A stretch of DNA of 64,000 nucleotides from NCBI RefSeq assembly GCF_020447265.1, contig NZ_JAJADR010000001.1, forward strand, positions 992,001-1,056,000, in the 5' to 3' direction. This document shows positions 19,103 to 27,460 of this stretch, in pieces; position 1 is the first letter of the stretch, and every line of letters begins with the position of its first letter. The stretch comes from Hymenobacter lucidus. GTDB lineage: Bacteria; Bacteroidota; Bacteroidia; Cytophagales; Hymenobacteraceae. The notes under the pieces are model-generated. The model searched no databases. It saw nothing but the letters and a program-made list of their open reading frames with translations, and was not told the DNA's origin. The translations under genes and the position numbers were made by a program.

Positions 19103-19738
19103 ATGAAGACGATACAATACTGCCTTGGGCTGTTAAGTGCTGCGGGGCTGGTATCGGCCCAGCCAGCCCCCGACCAGCAGCGGGCACTGGTCAATACCAT
19201 TCTGGAAGAGCTGGAACCTCAGGCCATGACGCTGGTGCAGCGCGGCCCGAACGGCCGGTATCAGCTGCAGCCCAAACAGCCCCCGGTGCTGCGCTTGCTG
19301 CTGCTCGACCGGAGCTATACCGGACTGGCTGGTCGGCTCCTGCTGGCCGCCGACGATACTCCGTACAACCAGCGCCTCCGCCAGCATTTCTCCGCCGACG
19401 ACCTACTGTACATGCGGCGGCAGCTGACGATGACCAGCTTCTTCCGTCACCAGCAAGCCACTATTCCGCAGCCCTGGGTGCGGGTGCTGCCAATGGATAC
19501 ACTTCGAGCCCTGCGGCAGCGGCTGGGGTGGCAGGCCGAGTTTCGCTTCACCGATTCGCTTGCGCAGCGCTATGGCAGCTACACCACTTTCGCTATCAGC
19601 AAGCCCTTGTTTTCCGAAGACCACACGCGCGCTTTGGTGAACGTTGCGGCCGGTTCCGACACCAGCACCTGCGTCTACCAGAAAACCGGTACCCGCTGGC
19701 GCAGGAAAGAAGTGCTGTATATCGTCATCAGCGACTAA
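19103..19738 (+). CDS. Exported protein, paralog of the next gene
   Basis: A 211-aa protein not recognised. It has a signal peptide (KTIQYCLGLLSAAGLVSA, cut before QPAP). The C-terminal half shares a pattern with the following lipoprotein: YMRRQL, then VLPMDTLRALRQRL, then SKPLFSEDHTRALVNV, and a final Trp-rich strand. The shared part probably forms one domain. ATG at 19103. The upstream neighbour is the carrier-like gene; the downstream one starts 22 bases later, so the pair is likely cotranscribed. Function unknown. Confidence 0.7.
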   Translation: MKTIQYCLGLLSAAGLVSAQPAPDQQRALVNTILEELEPQAMTLVQRGPNGRYQLQPKQPPVLRLLLLDRSYTGLAGRLLLAADDTPYNQRLRQHFSADDLLYMRRQLTMTSFFRHQQATIPQPWVRVLPMDTLRALRQRLGWQAEFRFTDSLAQRYGSYTTFAISKPLFSEDHTRALVNVAAGSDTSTCVYQKTGTRWRRKEVLYIVISD

Positions 19739-19760
19739 CCTGAATTGTGCTTCTAACGCT

Positions 19761-20507
19761 ATGCCATCATTTCGATTGGTAATCCTTTGCGCCTTTACCG
19801 CCATGCTGCTGCTTACCGGCTGCTCGTCGGCTACTGATGCCCCGGCCGGCTGGTGGAGCCACACCAACAAGGACGCTGCCGCAGCGCCGTACCTCCACCA
19901 CCATCGGGCGCGGGTCGAAGCGCGTGCTGTGGTGCCTGATACGACCCTGCACCGCTTCGTGCGCGGCCTGCTGGCCCAGGGCCTACTAGTGCCCGGAGCG
20001 GACCCACGCACGACATTTTTCGCCGGTAACACCTTCCTTGACCGTGCGCCCGCGCAGCTGCCACCAAACGAAAAGTGTGAGGAGTGCTACGGGCCTGACC
20101 TGTCGGGCAACCTGCTGGGCGAGCTGGTCAGGCAGGGGCAGCTACCGGCTGCCGACAGTGCCTTCATGCGCCGGCAGCTGGCTTCAGCCGTGGAGTTTCG
20201 CCTGCGCCCGTCCTTGCTGCCTGGCTTCCAGATCGTGCCCGTCGATACGTTGTGGGCAATCAGAAAACGCCTGCCGGAGGAAGTAAGAAACCAGCAGGCT
20301 AGGGTCGTATTGGGAGAAAGATATAAGACACGCTACTTCTTTTACGTCAGCCGACCTTTGTTCTCGCGCGACCTGCAAACGGCCATTGTTGACATCAGCC
20401 TTTTTTGCGGTGGCGTAGGTGCATGTGGTGGCAGTACCACGTACGTTCTTCGCCGGGAAAAAGGCTTTTGGCGTATCGTGCAGGAGCATGAGCGGTGGGT
20501 CAGCTAA
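19761..20507 (+). CDS. Lipoprotein, paralog of the preceding gene
   Basis: A 248-aa lipoprotein with signal MPSFRLVILCAFTAMLLLTG and Cys21 in LLTGCSS. Residues 130-248 align with the preceding gene: FMRRQLASAVEFRLRP, IVPVDTLWAIRKRLPEE, FFYVSRPLFSRDLQTAIVDI and a closing KGFWRIVQ. A CEECYGPD segment in the middle is not in the paralog. The frame opens at 19644 but that overlaps the upstream gene; the ATG at 19761 begins the signal. Unknown function; the pair looks like a local duplication. Confidence 0.75.
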   Translation: MPSFRLVILCAFTAMLLLTGCSSATDAPAGWWSHTNKDAAAAPYLHHHRARVEARAVVPDTTLHRFVRGLLAQGLLVPGADPRTTFFAGNTFLDRAPAQLPPNEKCEECYGPDLSGNLLGELVRQGQLPAADSAFMRRQLASAVEFRLRPSLLPGFQIVPVDTLWAIRKRLPEEVRNQQARVVLGERYKTRYFFYVSRPLFSRDLQTAIVDISLFCGGVGACGGSTTYVLRREKGFWRIVQEHERWVS

Positions 20508-20536
20508 GCGCCGTACTTCTCCAAGAGGGCCCAAAC

Positions 20537-20576
20537 AAAAAGCCGCTCCCGAATCCCGGAGCGGCTTTTCTTTTTT
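20537..20576. terminator. Bidirectional terminator
   Basis: Stem 20537-20549 with 20558-20569, followed by a T-rich run to 20576. It sits between convergent genes. Confidence 0.88.
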
Positions 20577-20590
20577 AAAAAATCGGTATT

Positions 20591-20950
20591 TCAGCGCCGT
20601 TCCAGCAGATACGTAGCCGTGCGCACCACATCCGGGCCCAGCAGCGGGTGCTGCAGATCGGGGGTGCTGGTTTCGGTGTGCTGCATCTGTACCACCGACC
20701 AGCCCTGCTGATGCAGCTCATTCAGCTTCACTACCAGCAGCGCTTGGTACTTGTAGTCGCCCTTGGCTTTGGTGGTCATTTTCTCCTCCGTTACTTCGCC
20801 GTTCGGTGCAATCATCACCAGCGTGGGTTTGCCCGAGCTGGCGTGTACCGTCAGTTCCATGTATTCGGGGGCGGCGGCCGTTTTGGGATAGAAAGCCCAG
20901 GTGCCTAGGGCCATGGCTAGTAGCGCCGGCACGGCGAGAATCTTTTTCAT
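20591..20950 (-). CDS. Small exported protein A
   Basis: A 119-aa protein with a signal peptide (KKILAVPALLAMALGTWA). The mature part has YMELTVHASSGKPTLVMIAP, then VVKLNELHQQGWSVVQMQH, and ends in VRTATYLLERR. The segment KLNELHQQGW recurs in the next gene (KVNELSAQGW), with the same overall plan: signal, short beta strands, a helix ending in QGW, then a closing RYLFRK/ATYLLERR strand. Likely a small beta-rich domain. Function unknown. ATG at 20950. Confidence 0.7.
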   Translation of the reverse strand: MKKILAVPALLAMALGTWAFYPKTAAAPEYMELTVHASSGKPTLVMIAPNGEVTEEKMTTKAKGDYKYQALLVVKLNELHQQGWSVVQMQHTETSTPDLQHPLLGPDVVRTATYLLERR

Positions 20951-20986
20951 ATCGTCGACTGCAATAGTGAGGTAAAGAGCCGGCAG

Positions 20987-21409
20987 TTATTGCGCAGCCG
21001 CGTCCTTGCGAAACAGGTAGCGGGTCGTAAAGCCCTCCTGCGTGGTACTTACCAGCTGCCAGCCCTGGGCGCTAAGCTCGTTTACCTTCCGGGTTTCGGC
21101 CTGAAACAGCAGGTTGCGGCTGTAGCGCACGCGCCGTTCAGAATTGCCGGTTGAATCGGGAGAGAAACGGCTGATGCTGCCGTTGATAGTGCGCTTGGGA
21201 TAAAGGCTGGCGTTTACCTGTATTTCCTCCGTTTTGAATGTGCCATCGGGTTCCACAACGGTTAGGGAGGAGCGGCGGTTGGCGTCGAAATCGTTGCCGT
21301 CAATTTCGCGCACCAGCATCAGGTAGCGGGAAGGGGTGGGTTGGCGCTGGGCCAGGGCCGCGCTGGTCGTGAGCAGCAGCAGGCCCAATAAGCTGGTAAT
21401 CTTTACCAT
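20987..21409 (-). CDS. Small exported protein B, related to A
   Basis: A 140-aa protein with signal peptide VKITSLLGLLLLTTSAALA. Mature part: YLMLVREIDG, TVVEPDGTFKTEEIQV, KVNELSAQGWQLVSTT and TTRYLFRKD. It shares the helix KxNELxxQGW and the closing strand with the neighbour 36 bases downstream, so the two look like diverged duplicates in one operon. Function unknown. ATG at 21409. Confidence 0.7.
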   Translation of the reverse strand: MVKITSLLGLLLLTTSAALAQRQPTPSRYLMLVREIDGNDFDANRRSSLTVVEPDGTFKTEEIQVNASLYPKRTINGSISRFSPDSTGNSERRVRYSRNLLFQAETRKVNELSAQGWQLVSTTQEGFTTRYLFRKDAAAQ

Positions 21410-21533
21410 GTAACAGAAAAGTTAGGATGAAAAGATAATACACGTCCACACAGCCCTCCCGCGGGCACTGCTGGCGCAGAAATCAGGCCAGATACCCGTT
21501 CCGTACTATATTCCAACCAAGGAATGCAAAGGA

Positions 21534-21995
21534 CTACCGGAGCTCGTCGAAAGCGTACTGAGCCGTGCTCCAAAACTCGTCGAGGGCTATCAATCGGGGC
21601 TTGAAGAAGGAAATCAGCGCGGGCCAGTCGTCGCGGCTGAACATATTCACCGGCCGTAGCTCCCGGTAGATGCGGCTGATCTGCTGGCCGTTTTCGTCTT
21701 CAAAGTGCTGCTCCCAGGTCCAGGTTTCGCCCAGGCTTTCCTCCAGCATCAGTTTTAATTCCCGGAACTGCTCAAAAAACAGCTCCCGCACGCCCGCATC
21801 GGAGTGCGTCAGGTCGATACTGATGGTAGCGTGGCGCACGTCGGCCCGCAGGCGGAAATACACGTGCTTGAGGCCGGTTTTGTAGTTAATCCAGTTGGTG
21901 GGCACTCCTTCGGCCGAGGGCACCGGGGCCATATACTGCCCAAACGTCGTCCAGAAGGCCTGGCGCAGCTGGGCTGCTTCGGTTTTGCTATACAT
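21534..21995 (-). CDS. DUF4268 domain protein
   Basis: A 153-aa protein with the whole DUF4268 pattern: AQLRQAFWTTFGQYM, WINYKTGLKHVYFRL, ISIDLTHSDAGVRELFFEQF, and W-rich helices near WTWEQHF and SRDDWPALISFF. DUF4268 is also found at the C-terminus of some restriction- or nuclease-linked proteins, but here it stands alone. It probably acts in the cytosol; function unknown. ATG at 21995. Confidence 0.8.
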   Translation of the reverse strand: MYSKTEAAQLRQAFWTTFGQYMAPVPSAEGVPTNWINYKTGLKHVYFRLRADVRHATISIDLTHSDAGVRELFFEQFRELKLMLEESLGETWTWEQHFEDENGQQISRIYRELRPVNMFSRDDWPALISFFKPRLIALDEFWSTAQYAFDELR

Positions 21996-22202
21996 CTACT
22001 GGCTAAGAAATGGGAGAGTGCCTGAGAAAAATGAAAGGGCGTGCTATTGCGTTGTAATACCGTTTTTGGCCGGAAACTGTTGGAATGAAACCTCTCGGAG
22101 AAGAACTCAGGCCCAGCTACAATACGCCAGTGGGCCAGCCAGCGAAAGCAGAGAGCGGGCCGAAAAAATAGAAACATAGCGGGAGTCGCGTAAATTGGCC
22201 CC

Positions 22203-22556
22203 ATGACGACTGCTCCCACTTCTTCCCCCGACGGCCTGATTCTGCTCGAATGCCTGGTAGCCGGCACCACCCACCGCGAAAAGCTCAAGCAGCACGAGCC
22301 CAAGCTTTACGTGGGCCAGGCCCTGGAACTGGTCCGCGAAGCCGACAGCAAATACGACGACTGGGCCGTGAAAGTGCTGACCACCGAGGCCGAAGGCGGC
22401 ATCTGGCTGGGCTACCTGCCCGAAGTGCGCAACGAAACCAGTGCCCGTCTGCTCGATGCCGGTTATCACCTCACGGCCCGCCTCACCCACAAAGTATGGG
22501 ATGAAGACTGGCTGCAGCTCGAAATAGAAGTGCTGTTGCCCACGCCGCTGCAATAA
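22203..22556 (+). CDS. Stand-alone HIRAN domain protein
   Basis: A 117-aa protein that is almost entirely one HIRAN domain: LECLVAGTTHREKL, LYVGQALELVREADSKYD, WAVKVLTTEAEGGIWLGYLP and NETSARLLDAGYHLTARL. In SNF2-type helicases (HLTF, Rad5) the HIRAN domain binds single-stranded 3' DNA ends; a lone bacterial domain may bind damaged DNA or stalled forks, but this is inference. ATG at 22203. Two GTAGAGACGC-type hairpins follow the stop. Confidence 0.85.
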   Translation: MTTAPTSSPDGLILLECLVAGTTHREKLKQHEPKLYVGQALELVREADSKYDDWAVKVLTTEAEGGIWLGYLPEVRNETSARLLDAGYHLTARLTHKVWDEDWLQLEIEVLLPTPLQ

Positions 22557-22570
22557 CAGCCACTGCACAT

Positions 22571-22655
22571 TGTAGAGACGCATAATTGCGTCTTGATCAT
22601 TGCCCGAATTCTACCAACGGCGCGGCTGTAGAGACGCAACTAGGCGTTTCTACAG
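22571..22655. repeat. Two tandem GTAGAGACGC-type hairpins
   Basis: The first (about 22572-22593) pairs AGACGCA with TGCGTCT; the second (22626-22655) pairs CTGTAGAGACGCA-like arms with one mismatch. They share the GTAGAGACGC core of the element at 6089-6140. The second one provides the stop codon (22650-22652) of the hypothetical gene on the minus strand. Confidence 0.85.
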
Positions 22656-23657
22656 CAAATCCGTGAGGTCGGCAATTTCCTGGCGGGCCTGGGCTATTTC
22701 ATCGGCGTCGTCGAAGTTGGCCTGCACCCATTCCGTGAAGCCGCTCACCATTTCGCCCACCGCCTGCCGGCTGGTCATGGGCGCCCGGCCGGTGGTTTCG
22801 GGGCTGGGCGCAGCCTCGGGCTCCCCGATACCCATAAAGTCTTCCAGCCCCAGCGTGGCCAGCACATCCGTCACGAACACTAGTCCGCACACCTGCATGG
22901 CCTGGTAGAGCAGCACCAGCTCGGGCATGGTGAGGGCCAGCTGGTCGCCGGGCTGCAGCGTGCCCAGTCGGCCCGACATCAGCTCCAGCTGCTCGGGCTG
23001 CAGGGCCGGCATGCGCGCCACGGCATGAATGAAAGGCAGATCGGTATCCGTGGGCAGGCTGAACACGAGCAGCACCGCCAGCCGGATCATCTGCAGCTGC
23101 GGGTCGTTGAAGCGCACGGTAGCTACCGTGAGCAGCACTGCCGGTTCGGTGCCAACTTCCACGGCGTCGCTGTGCAGAAAAAAGGCCTGCTCGATATGTA
23201 GCCGGTGCTGGCCCAGCTGCCCGGCCACGGCGCGGTCGGTTTCGGCCAGGTGCTGTTCTACCGAGCCCAGAAACGTTTCGCTCAGCTCCAGGCAGTAGGC
23301 TTTGATAGCCGCAATCTGCTCTTCCGAGACGTACATCTGCTGCTGCACAAAGCGCAGCACCGGCTCGGCTAGGGAAGTATCGAGGCCCAGCCGGCCTAGC
23401 AGCAGCATGTCGTAGACTAGGGCGGGCTGCTGGTGCAGGGCTTCGAGCAGCTGCTCCTGGCTCTGAATCGTGTTCAGCTCGGCTACCTTGGCGGCATCGA
23501 GCGGCGTGTGGGCCGCCAACTGCTGCACCAGCTCGGTGCCGGGGCGGCTGAAAAGCTCGGCGCACACCATACCGTGCAGGGAAAGGCAGTGAGCCAGCTG
23601 GTCGTAGAAGTCAAGGGGCAGCTGGGTAAGCCAGGTATCGGAGAGGGAAAACGTCAT
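22650..23657 (-). CDS. Hypothetical protein
   Basis: A 335-aa protein of mainly helical character, not recognised. Notable parts: YDQLAHCLSLHGM near the start, VYDMLLLGRLGLDTS, a long helix-rich middle (SEEQIAAIKAYCLELSETF), and an acidic C-terminus (FDDADEIAQARQEIADLT). No signal peptide or membrane helix. The stop codon lies inside a palindromic repeat, so the last residues may have been changed by insertion of that repeat. It is transcribed away from ruvB. ATG at 23657. Confidence 0.75.
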   Translation of the reverse strand: MTFSLSDTWLTQLPLDFYDQLAHCLSLHGMVCAELFSRPGTELVQQLAAHTPLDAAKVAELNTIQSQEQLLEALHQQPALVYDMLLLGRLGLDTSLAEPVLRFVQQQMYVSEEQIAAIKAYCLELSETFLGSVEQHLAETDRAVAGQLGQHRLHIEQAFFLHSDAVEVGTEPAVLLTVATVRFNDPQLQMIRLAVLLVFSLPTDTDLPFIHAVARMPALQPEQLELMSGRLGTLQPGDQLALTMPELVLLYQAMQVCGLVFVTDVLATLGLEDFMGIGEPEAAPSPETTGRAPMTSRQAVGEMVSGFTEWVQANFDDADEIAQARQEIADLTDLL

Positions 23658-23850
23658 CGGAAAGGCAGATAAGGCCGCAAGTAGCTAAGAAAGCCTTATT
23701 TCCAGGCAACTATCGGCCAACAATACCGATATTGCTAATATAAGTAGTAGCAAAGGTGAAAAAAATACCGGATTTTACTAAAAAAGGGGAGCATTTCGGG
23801 CCTCGAAAGCGTTACCTTTATTCAACGCAACAACTGAATATAGTCCTGCT

Positions 23851-24906
23851 ATGCGCGAACCATTCATGACCGGTGGCAACGACCACATGGAATCCGGGGA
23901 GAAGGAGATTGACAAGGCCCTGCGCCCGCTCAGCTTCGCCGATTTCACGGGCCAGGCCAAAATAGTCGACAACCTGCAGATCTTCGTGGGTGCCGCCAAG
24001 CAGCGCGGTGAGGCCCTCGACCACGTATTGCTGCACGGCCCACCCGGCCTGGGCAAAACAACTTTGTCGCACATCATTGCCAACGAGCTGGGCGCGGGCA
24101 TCAAGATGACCTCGGGCCCGGTGCTCGACAAACCCTCGGACCTGGCCGGCCTGCTCACCAACCTCGACCCGCACGATGTGCTGTTCATTGATGAGATTCA
24201 CCGGCTGAACCCTGTGGTGGAAGAGTACTTGTACTCGGCCATGGAGGACTACCGCATCGACATTCTGCTCGATTCGGGCCCGAATGCCCGCTCGGTGCAG
24301 ATTTCGTTGAGCCCGTTTACGCTCATCGGGGCCACTACGCGCTCCGGCATGCTTACCTCGCCGCTGCGGGCCCGCTTCGGCATCAGCTCCCGCCTGGAGT
24401 ACTACGACGCCAAGCTGCTGACCGACATTGTGATGCGCTCGGCCGAAATCCTGGCCACGCCGATTCATGAGGATGCGGCCTTCGAAATTGCCCGCCGTTC
24501 GCGCGGTACCCCGCGGATTGCCAACAACCTGCTGCGCCGCACCCGCGACTTTGCCCAGATCAAAGGTACCGGCACCATCACCGTCGATATTGCCCAGTTT
24601 GCCCTTAATGCCCTCGACGTGGACGCCCGCGGCCTCGACGACATGGACAAGCGCATCCTGAACACCATCATCGACAAGTTCAAGGGTGGGCCCGTGGGCA
24701 TCAGCACCATTGCTACGGCCTGCGGCGAGGAAGCCGAAACCATCGAGGAAGTCTACGAGCCGTTCCTGATTCAGGAAGGCTACCTCAAGCGCACCAGCCG
24801 GGGCCGCGAAGCCACCGAAGCTGCCTACAAGCACCTCGGCAAGCTTATGCCCCAGCACCTACGCGGCAACTCCCCTGGGGATTTGTTCGGCGGGCAGGAC
24901 GAGTAA
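23851..24906 (+). CDS. ruvB: Holliday junction branch-migration helicase RuvB
   Basis: A 351-aa AAA+ motor of the RuvABC resolvasome. Walker [11 protein letters not shown], Walker B DEIHRLNP, sensor-1 [18 protein letters not shown] and the C-terminal winged helix ([30 protein letters not shown]) are in place. The ATG at 23851 gives a few extra residues; [10 protein letters not shown] at residue 13 is an alternative start. RuvA and RuvC are not in the window. It is followed at once by a nested repeat. Confidence 0.98.
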   Translation: MREPFMTGGNDHMESGEKEIDKALRPLSFADFTGQAKIVDNLQIFVGAAKQRGEALDHVLLHGPPGLGKTTLSHIIANELGAGIKMTSGPVLDKPSDLAGLLTNLDPHDVLFIDEIHRLNPVVEEYLYSAMEDYRIDILLDSGPNARSVQISLSPFTLIGATTRSGMLTSPLRARFGISSRLEYYDAKLLTDIVMRSAEILATPIHEDAAFEIARRSRGTPRIANNLLRRTRDFAQIKGTGTITVDIAQFALNALDVDARGLDDMDKRILNTIIDKFKGGPVGISTIATACGEEAETIEEVYEPFLIQEGYLKRTSRGREATEAAYKHLGKLMPQHLRGNSPGDLFGGQDE

Positions 24907-24923
24907 AGGTTAGCTTATTTCGG

Positions 24924-25083
24924 CTGTCATCCTTAGCAGAGCAAAGGACCTTCCTCATCTGAGTGACAAGCTATATTAAGTGTGAAAAAGCCCTTTTCCA
25001 GCGGATGGAAGAGGGCTTTTTGTGCTAGTAATAGCTGCCGTGGGGTAGGTGAGGAAGGTCCTTCGCTCTGCTCAGGATGACAG
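24924..25083. repeat. Nested inverted repeat (TGTCATCC type) around a terminator
   Basis: Outer arms 24924-24957 and 25050-25083 are 34 nt and differ at two positions. They enclose a second hairpin (24985-24999 with 25007-25021) with A- and T-runs. It fills the ruvB-queG gap and has the same architecture as the element at 14994-15143 but a different arm sequence. Confidence 0.92.
24985..25021 (+). terminator. Terminator of ruvB
   Basis: 15-nt arms with a 7-nt loop and a T5 run, inside the nested repeat, 78 bases after the ruvB stop. Confidence 0.8.
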
Positions 25084-25099
25084 ACGGGAAGGAAAGCCG

Positions 25100-25107
25100 T
25101 ATTTTTG
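25100..25107 (+). promoter_or_regulatory. -7 promoter element TATTTTTG
   Basis: Exact TAnnTTTG, 22 bases before the ATG of queG, and just outside the nested repeat. Confidence 0.6.
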
Positions 25108-25129
25108 TAGTCAGCTATTCACGAAAATC

Positions 25130-26095
25130 ATGCTCCCCACCGCCCAGTACACTGCTTTCATCAAGCGCCGCGCGGCGGAGCTGGGCTTTATGTACTGCGG
25201 CATTTCTGAGGCCGGCTTTCTGGAAGAGGAAGCCCCGCGGCTGGAAAGCTGGCTAAACCGGAACATGAACGGCAAGATGAGCTACATGGCCAACCACTTC
25301 GACAAGCGCCTCGACCCGCGCCTGCTCGTAGACGGGGCCAAGTCGGTTATTTCGCTGCTATTGAACTACTACCCGGCCCCGGAAGACCAGCAGCCGGAGG
25401 ATACGCTCAAGATCAGCAAGTACGCCTACGGCCGCGACTACCACTTCGTCATCAAAGACAAGTTGAAGGAGCTGCTGCACGACATGCAGGCGGAAATAGG
25501 GGAGGTGGGCGGTCGGGTTTTCGTCGATTCGGCGCCGGTGATGGATAAAGTCTGGGCTAAGAAGAGCGGGCTGGGCTGGGTGGGCAAAAACTCCAACCTG
25601 ATTACGCCCGGCGTGGGCTCGTTCTACTTCATTGCCGAGCTAATCGTGGACGTAGCCCTGGACTACGATGGCCCCATCAAGGACTACTGCGGCACCTGCA
25701 CCAAGTGCGTGGATGCCTGCCCCACCGACGCCATTACCAACCCCTACGTAGTAGACGGCAGCAAGTGCATCAGCTACTTCACCATTGAGCTGAAAGACCA
25801 GATTCCGATGGAAGTGGCGGGCAAGTTTGGCAACTGGGTGTTCGGCTGCGACATCTGCCAGGACGTGTGCCCCTGGAACCGTTTTGCTAAGCCCCACCAG
25901 GAGCCGCAGTTTCGGCCCCACGCCCAACTGCCCCACCTGAAGGCCAACGACTGGCAGGAAATAACGCACGAGCTGTTTACGGAGCTGTTCCGGCAGTCGG
26001 CGGTGAAGCGCACGGGCTATGCCGGCCTGACACGAAACATCCGCTTCGTCGTGGACGAAGCGGATGCTCAAATTGGGTTGCCAGAAGACGAATAA
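25130..26095 (+). CDS. queG: Epoxyqueuosine reductase
   Basis: A 321-aa cobalamin- and iron-sulfur enzyme that reduces epoxyqueuosine to queuosine in tRNA anticodons, the last step of that pathway. Two 4Fe-4S motifs are visible: [16 protein letters not shown] and [11 protein letters not shown]. The N-terminal DUF1730 region ([25 protein letters not shown]) and [13 protein letters not shown] fit the family. The open frame reaches 25049, inside a repeat and before the promoter, so ATG 25130 is the start. Confidence 0.96.
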   Translation: MLPTAQYTAFIKRRAAELGFMYCGISEAGFLEEEAPRLESWLNRNMNGKMSYMANHFDKRLDPRLLVDGAKSVISLLLNYYPAPEDQQPEDTLKISKYAYGRDYHFVIKDKLKELLHDMQAEIGEVGGRVFVDSAPVMDKVWAKKSGLGWVGKNSNLITPGVGSFYFIAELIVDVALDYDGPIKDYCGTCTKCVDACPTDAITNPYVVDGSKCISYFTIELKDQIPMEVAGKFGNWVFGCDICQDVCPWNRFAKPHQEPQFRPHAQLPHLKANDWQEITHELFTELFRQSAVKRTGYAGLTRNIRFVVDEADAQIGLPEDE

Positions 26096-26113
26096 TAGGG
26101 AAAGAGAAAGAGC

Positions 26114-26317
26114 TTAAAGCGTACCGGTCGGGGCAGCCGTAACGAACACGCGGTTCAGGATGCGGCGGTAGATTTTGGCAAACTGTTGGTAGCACCAGGC
26201 TTTCAGCTCGGCCAGCTCGGCCGGGACGAGCATGCGCAGTGCTTTGCGCAGCTCTTTCTCAAATAGAATTTTGTCGAAACTGACTTTTAGCAGGATGGTT
26301 TTAGCGTATTCCAGCAT
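26114..26317 (-). CDS. Small conserved helical protein
   Basis: A 67-aa protein with two helices: MLEYAKTILLKVSFDKILFE and KELRKALRMLVPAELAELKAWCYQ. I have the impression that very similar small proteins are conserved in Bacteroidota, but no function is known to me. No signal peptide. ATG at 26317, stop 18 bases from the convergent queG stop. Confidence 0.7.
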   Translation of the reverse strand: MLEYAKTILLKVSFDKILFEKELRKALRMLVPAELAELKAWCYQQFAKIYRRILNRVFVTAAPTGTL

Positions 26318-26498
26318 CGGTCAAGGTTGTTTTGGGTAGGTTGGGAAGTGTAGATTGGGGAGCAGAACTGAGTATACGAGAGCCGCTAAAAAAGCTGCGG
26401 CCACAGAGGTGGAAAGCATCAACTTTATTGAAAGATACAAGAATAAGTTTTGATAGTGCAAGCTGAGCAGGCTTTTTAATCTTTTCTTAATACAAAAA

Positions 26499-26524
26499 AA
26501 AGAACGGTCGAAACCGTTCTTTCA
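26499..26524. terminator. Terminator of the ferritin-like operon
   Basis: Stem 26499-26508 with 26513-26522 and a 4-nt loop CGAA, flanked by a long A-run that is a T-run on the minus strand. It follows the last ferritin-like gene. Confidence 0.85.
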
Positions 26525-26552
26525 AACTCGCCTCAAAGAAGGGTTTGAGTGC

Positions 26553-27431
26553 CTATACGTAGATAAAAAGGCTGGCTATGTTGCTGGCAGTAGTTGCCGT
26601 CATCGGTTCGTCGAAAGCCTCCCCTAGGCTGATGGTCACCTGCTCTTTGGTACCCGTCAGGATCTGGGAAGTATCGGTGGGGAAATAGTTTACCAGATCA
26701 ATCAGGCCCTGGCGAGCTACTTCTTCACCGGCGTATACCGCATCGGTAACCCCAGGCGTGGTGATGACCTCATCCCGGGTGCTGATCCAGTTGCGGACGT
26801 TGGCCCCGAGCAGCGTGCGGCGCATCCCGCGAATGTGCGCGGCATGACGAGCTTCCACGGCGTGAATCCGGAGCGCGCCTTCCAGCAGGTCGTTATCAGT
26901 AGCGAGAGTTTCTACCTGGCCTTTATAGGCCCGCACACCGGTGTCTTCCAGCAGCTGCGCCACTTTCAGGAAGGTGCCGAAGTTCTGAAACACGTCGGCA
27001 TACAGAGCAGGCCGGGTGTTGTTTTTGCTGCCAGTGAAATCAAACTTGGGCTTGGCCGGTACTGCCACGCCCGAATCAGCCAGCACCTTTTGCAGAAACG
27101 TTACGTGGTCTTGCTCGTGCTGGGCAATAGCCTGAAAAACGGTCCGGGTGTTGCCGGGAAACACAAGGCTGGTAGAGGCCAGTGCCCGGGTGTAGAAGTC
27201 ACTTTCCAGGTATTCCAGAGTCAGGGCCAGGCTAAAGGCGTCGACGATGGTAGCGGCCCGGCGGCCGTAGGCTTTTTGCAGTACGGTGCCGAAGGCCAGC
27301 GGTACGGCCGCTGCTACGGCCCGCCGGCCGGTTTGGCCCAGGCTGGCCAGCACGCCCCGGCGGCCACTGATTCGCTCGTAGGAATCGGGGTCGACAGCGG
27401 ACAGGTCAGCGAGTAATTTCAGGATATTCAT
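26553..27431 (-). CDS. Ferritin-like domain protein (Ferritin_2), pair 1 member b
   Basis: A 292-aa protein with one ferritin-like four-helix domain (about 75-225), of the type seen in plant desiccation protein PCC13-62. Helix marks are LEYLESDFYTRAL, AQHEQDHVTFLQK and IHAVEARHAAHIRGMRR, supplying the Glu and His pairs. It starts MNILKLLADLSAVDPDSYER; the longer open frame adds nothing natural. A paralog lies at 28371-29183. The N-terminal part has RRGVLASLGQTGRRAVAAAVP, suggesting export or membrane association. Possible stress or iron role; not proven. Confidence 0.85.
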   Translation of the reverse strand: MNILKLLADLSAVDPDSYERISGRRGVLASLGQTGRRAVAAAVPLAFGTVLQKAYGRRAATIVDAFSLALTLEYLESDFYTRALASTSLVFPGNTRTVFQAIAQHEQDHVTFLQKVLADSGVAVPAKPKFDFTGSKNNTRPALYADVFQNFGTFLKVAQLLEDTGVRAYKGQVETLATDNDLLEGALRIHAVEARHAAHIRGMRRTLLGANVRNWISTRDEVITTPGVTDAVYAGEEVARQGLIDLVNYFPTDTSQILTGTKEQVTISLGEAFDEPMTATTASNIASLFIYV

Positions 27432-27460
27432 GACAGAGAATCGTAAGAGCAAAAACCCGC

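Noticed and set aside
19016-19105. Read-through of the carrier-like gene in a shifted frame up to the next gene's ATGA
   Set aside because: A one-base shift would give about 30 more codons ending in an ATGA overlap, but they do not resemble the missing carrier helix, so I do not propose a frameshift.
26318-26420. A 32-codon hydrophobic frame just upstream of the 67-aa gene on the minus strand
   Set aside because: It is short, has no likeness to a family, and lies in an AT-rich gap; kept only as a remark.
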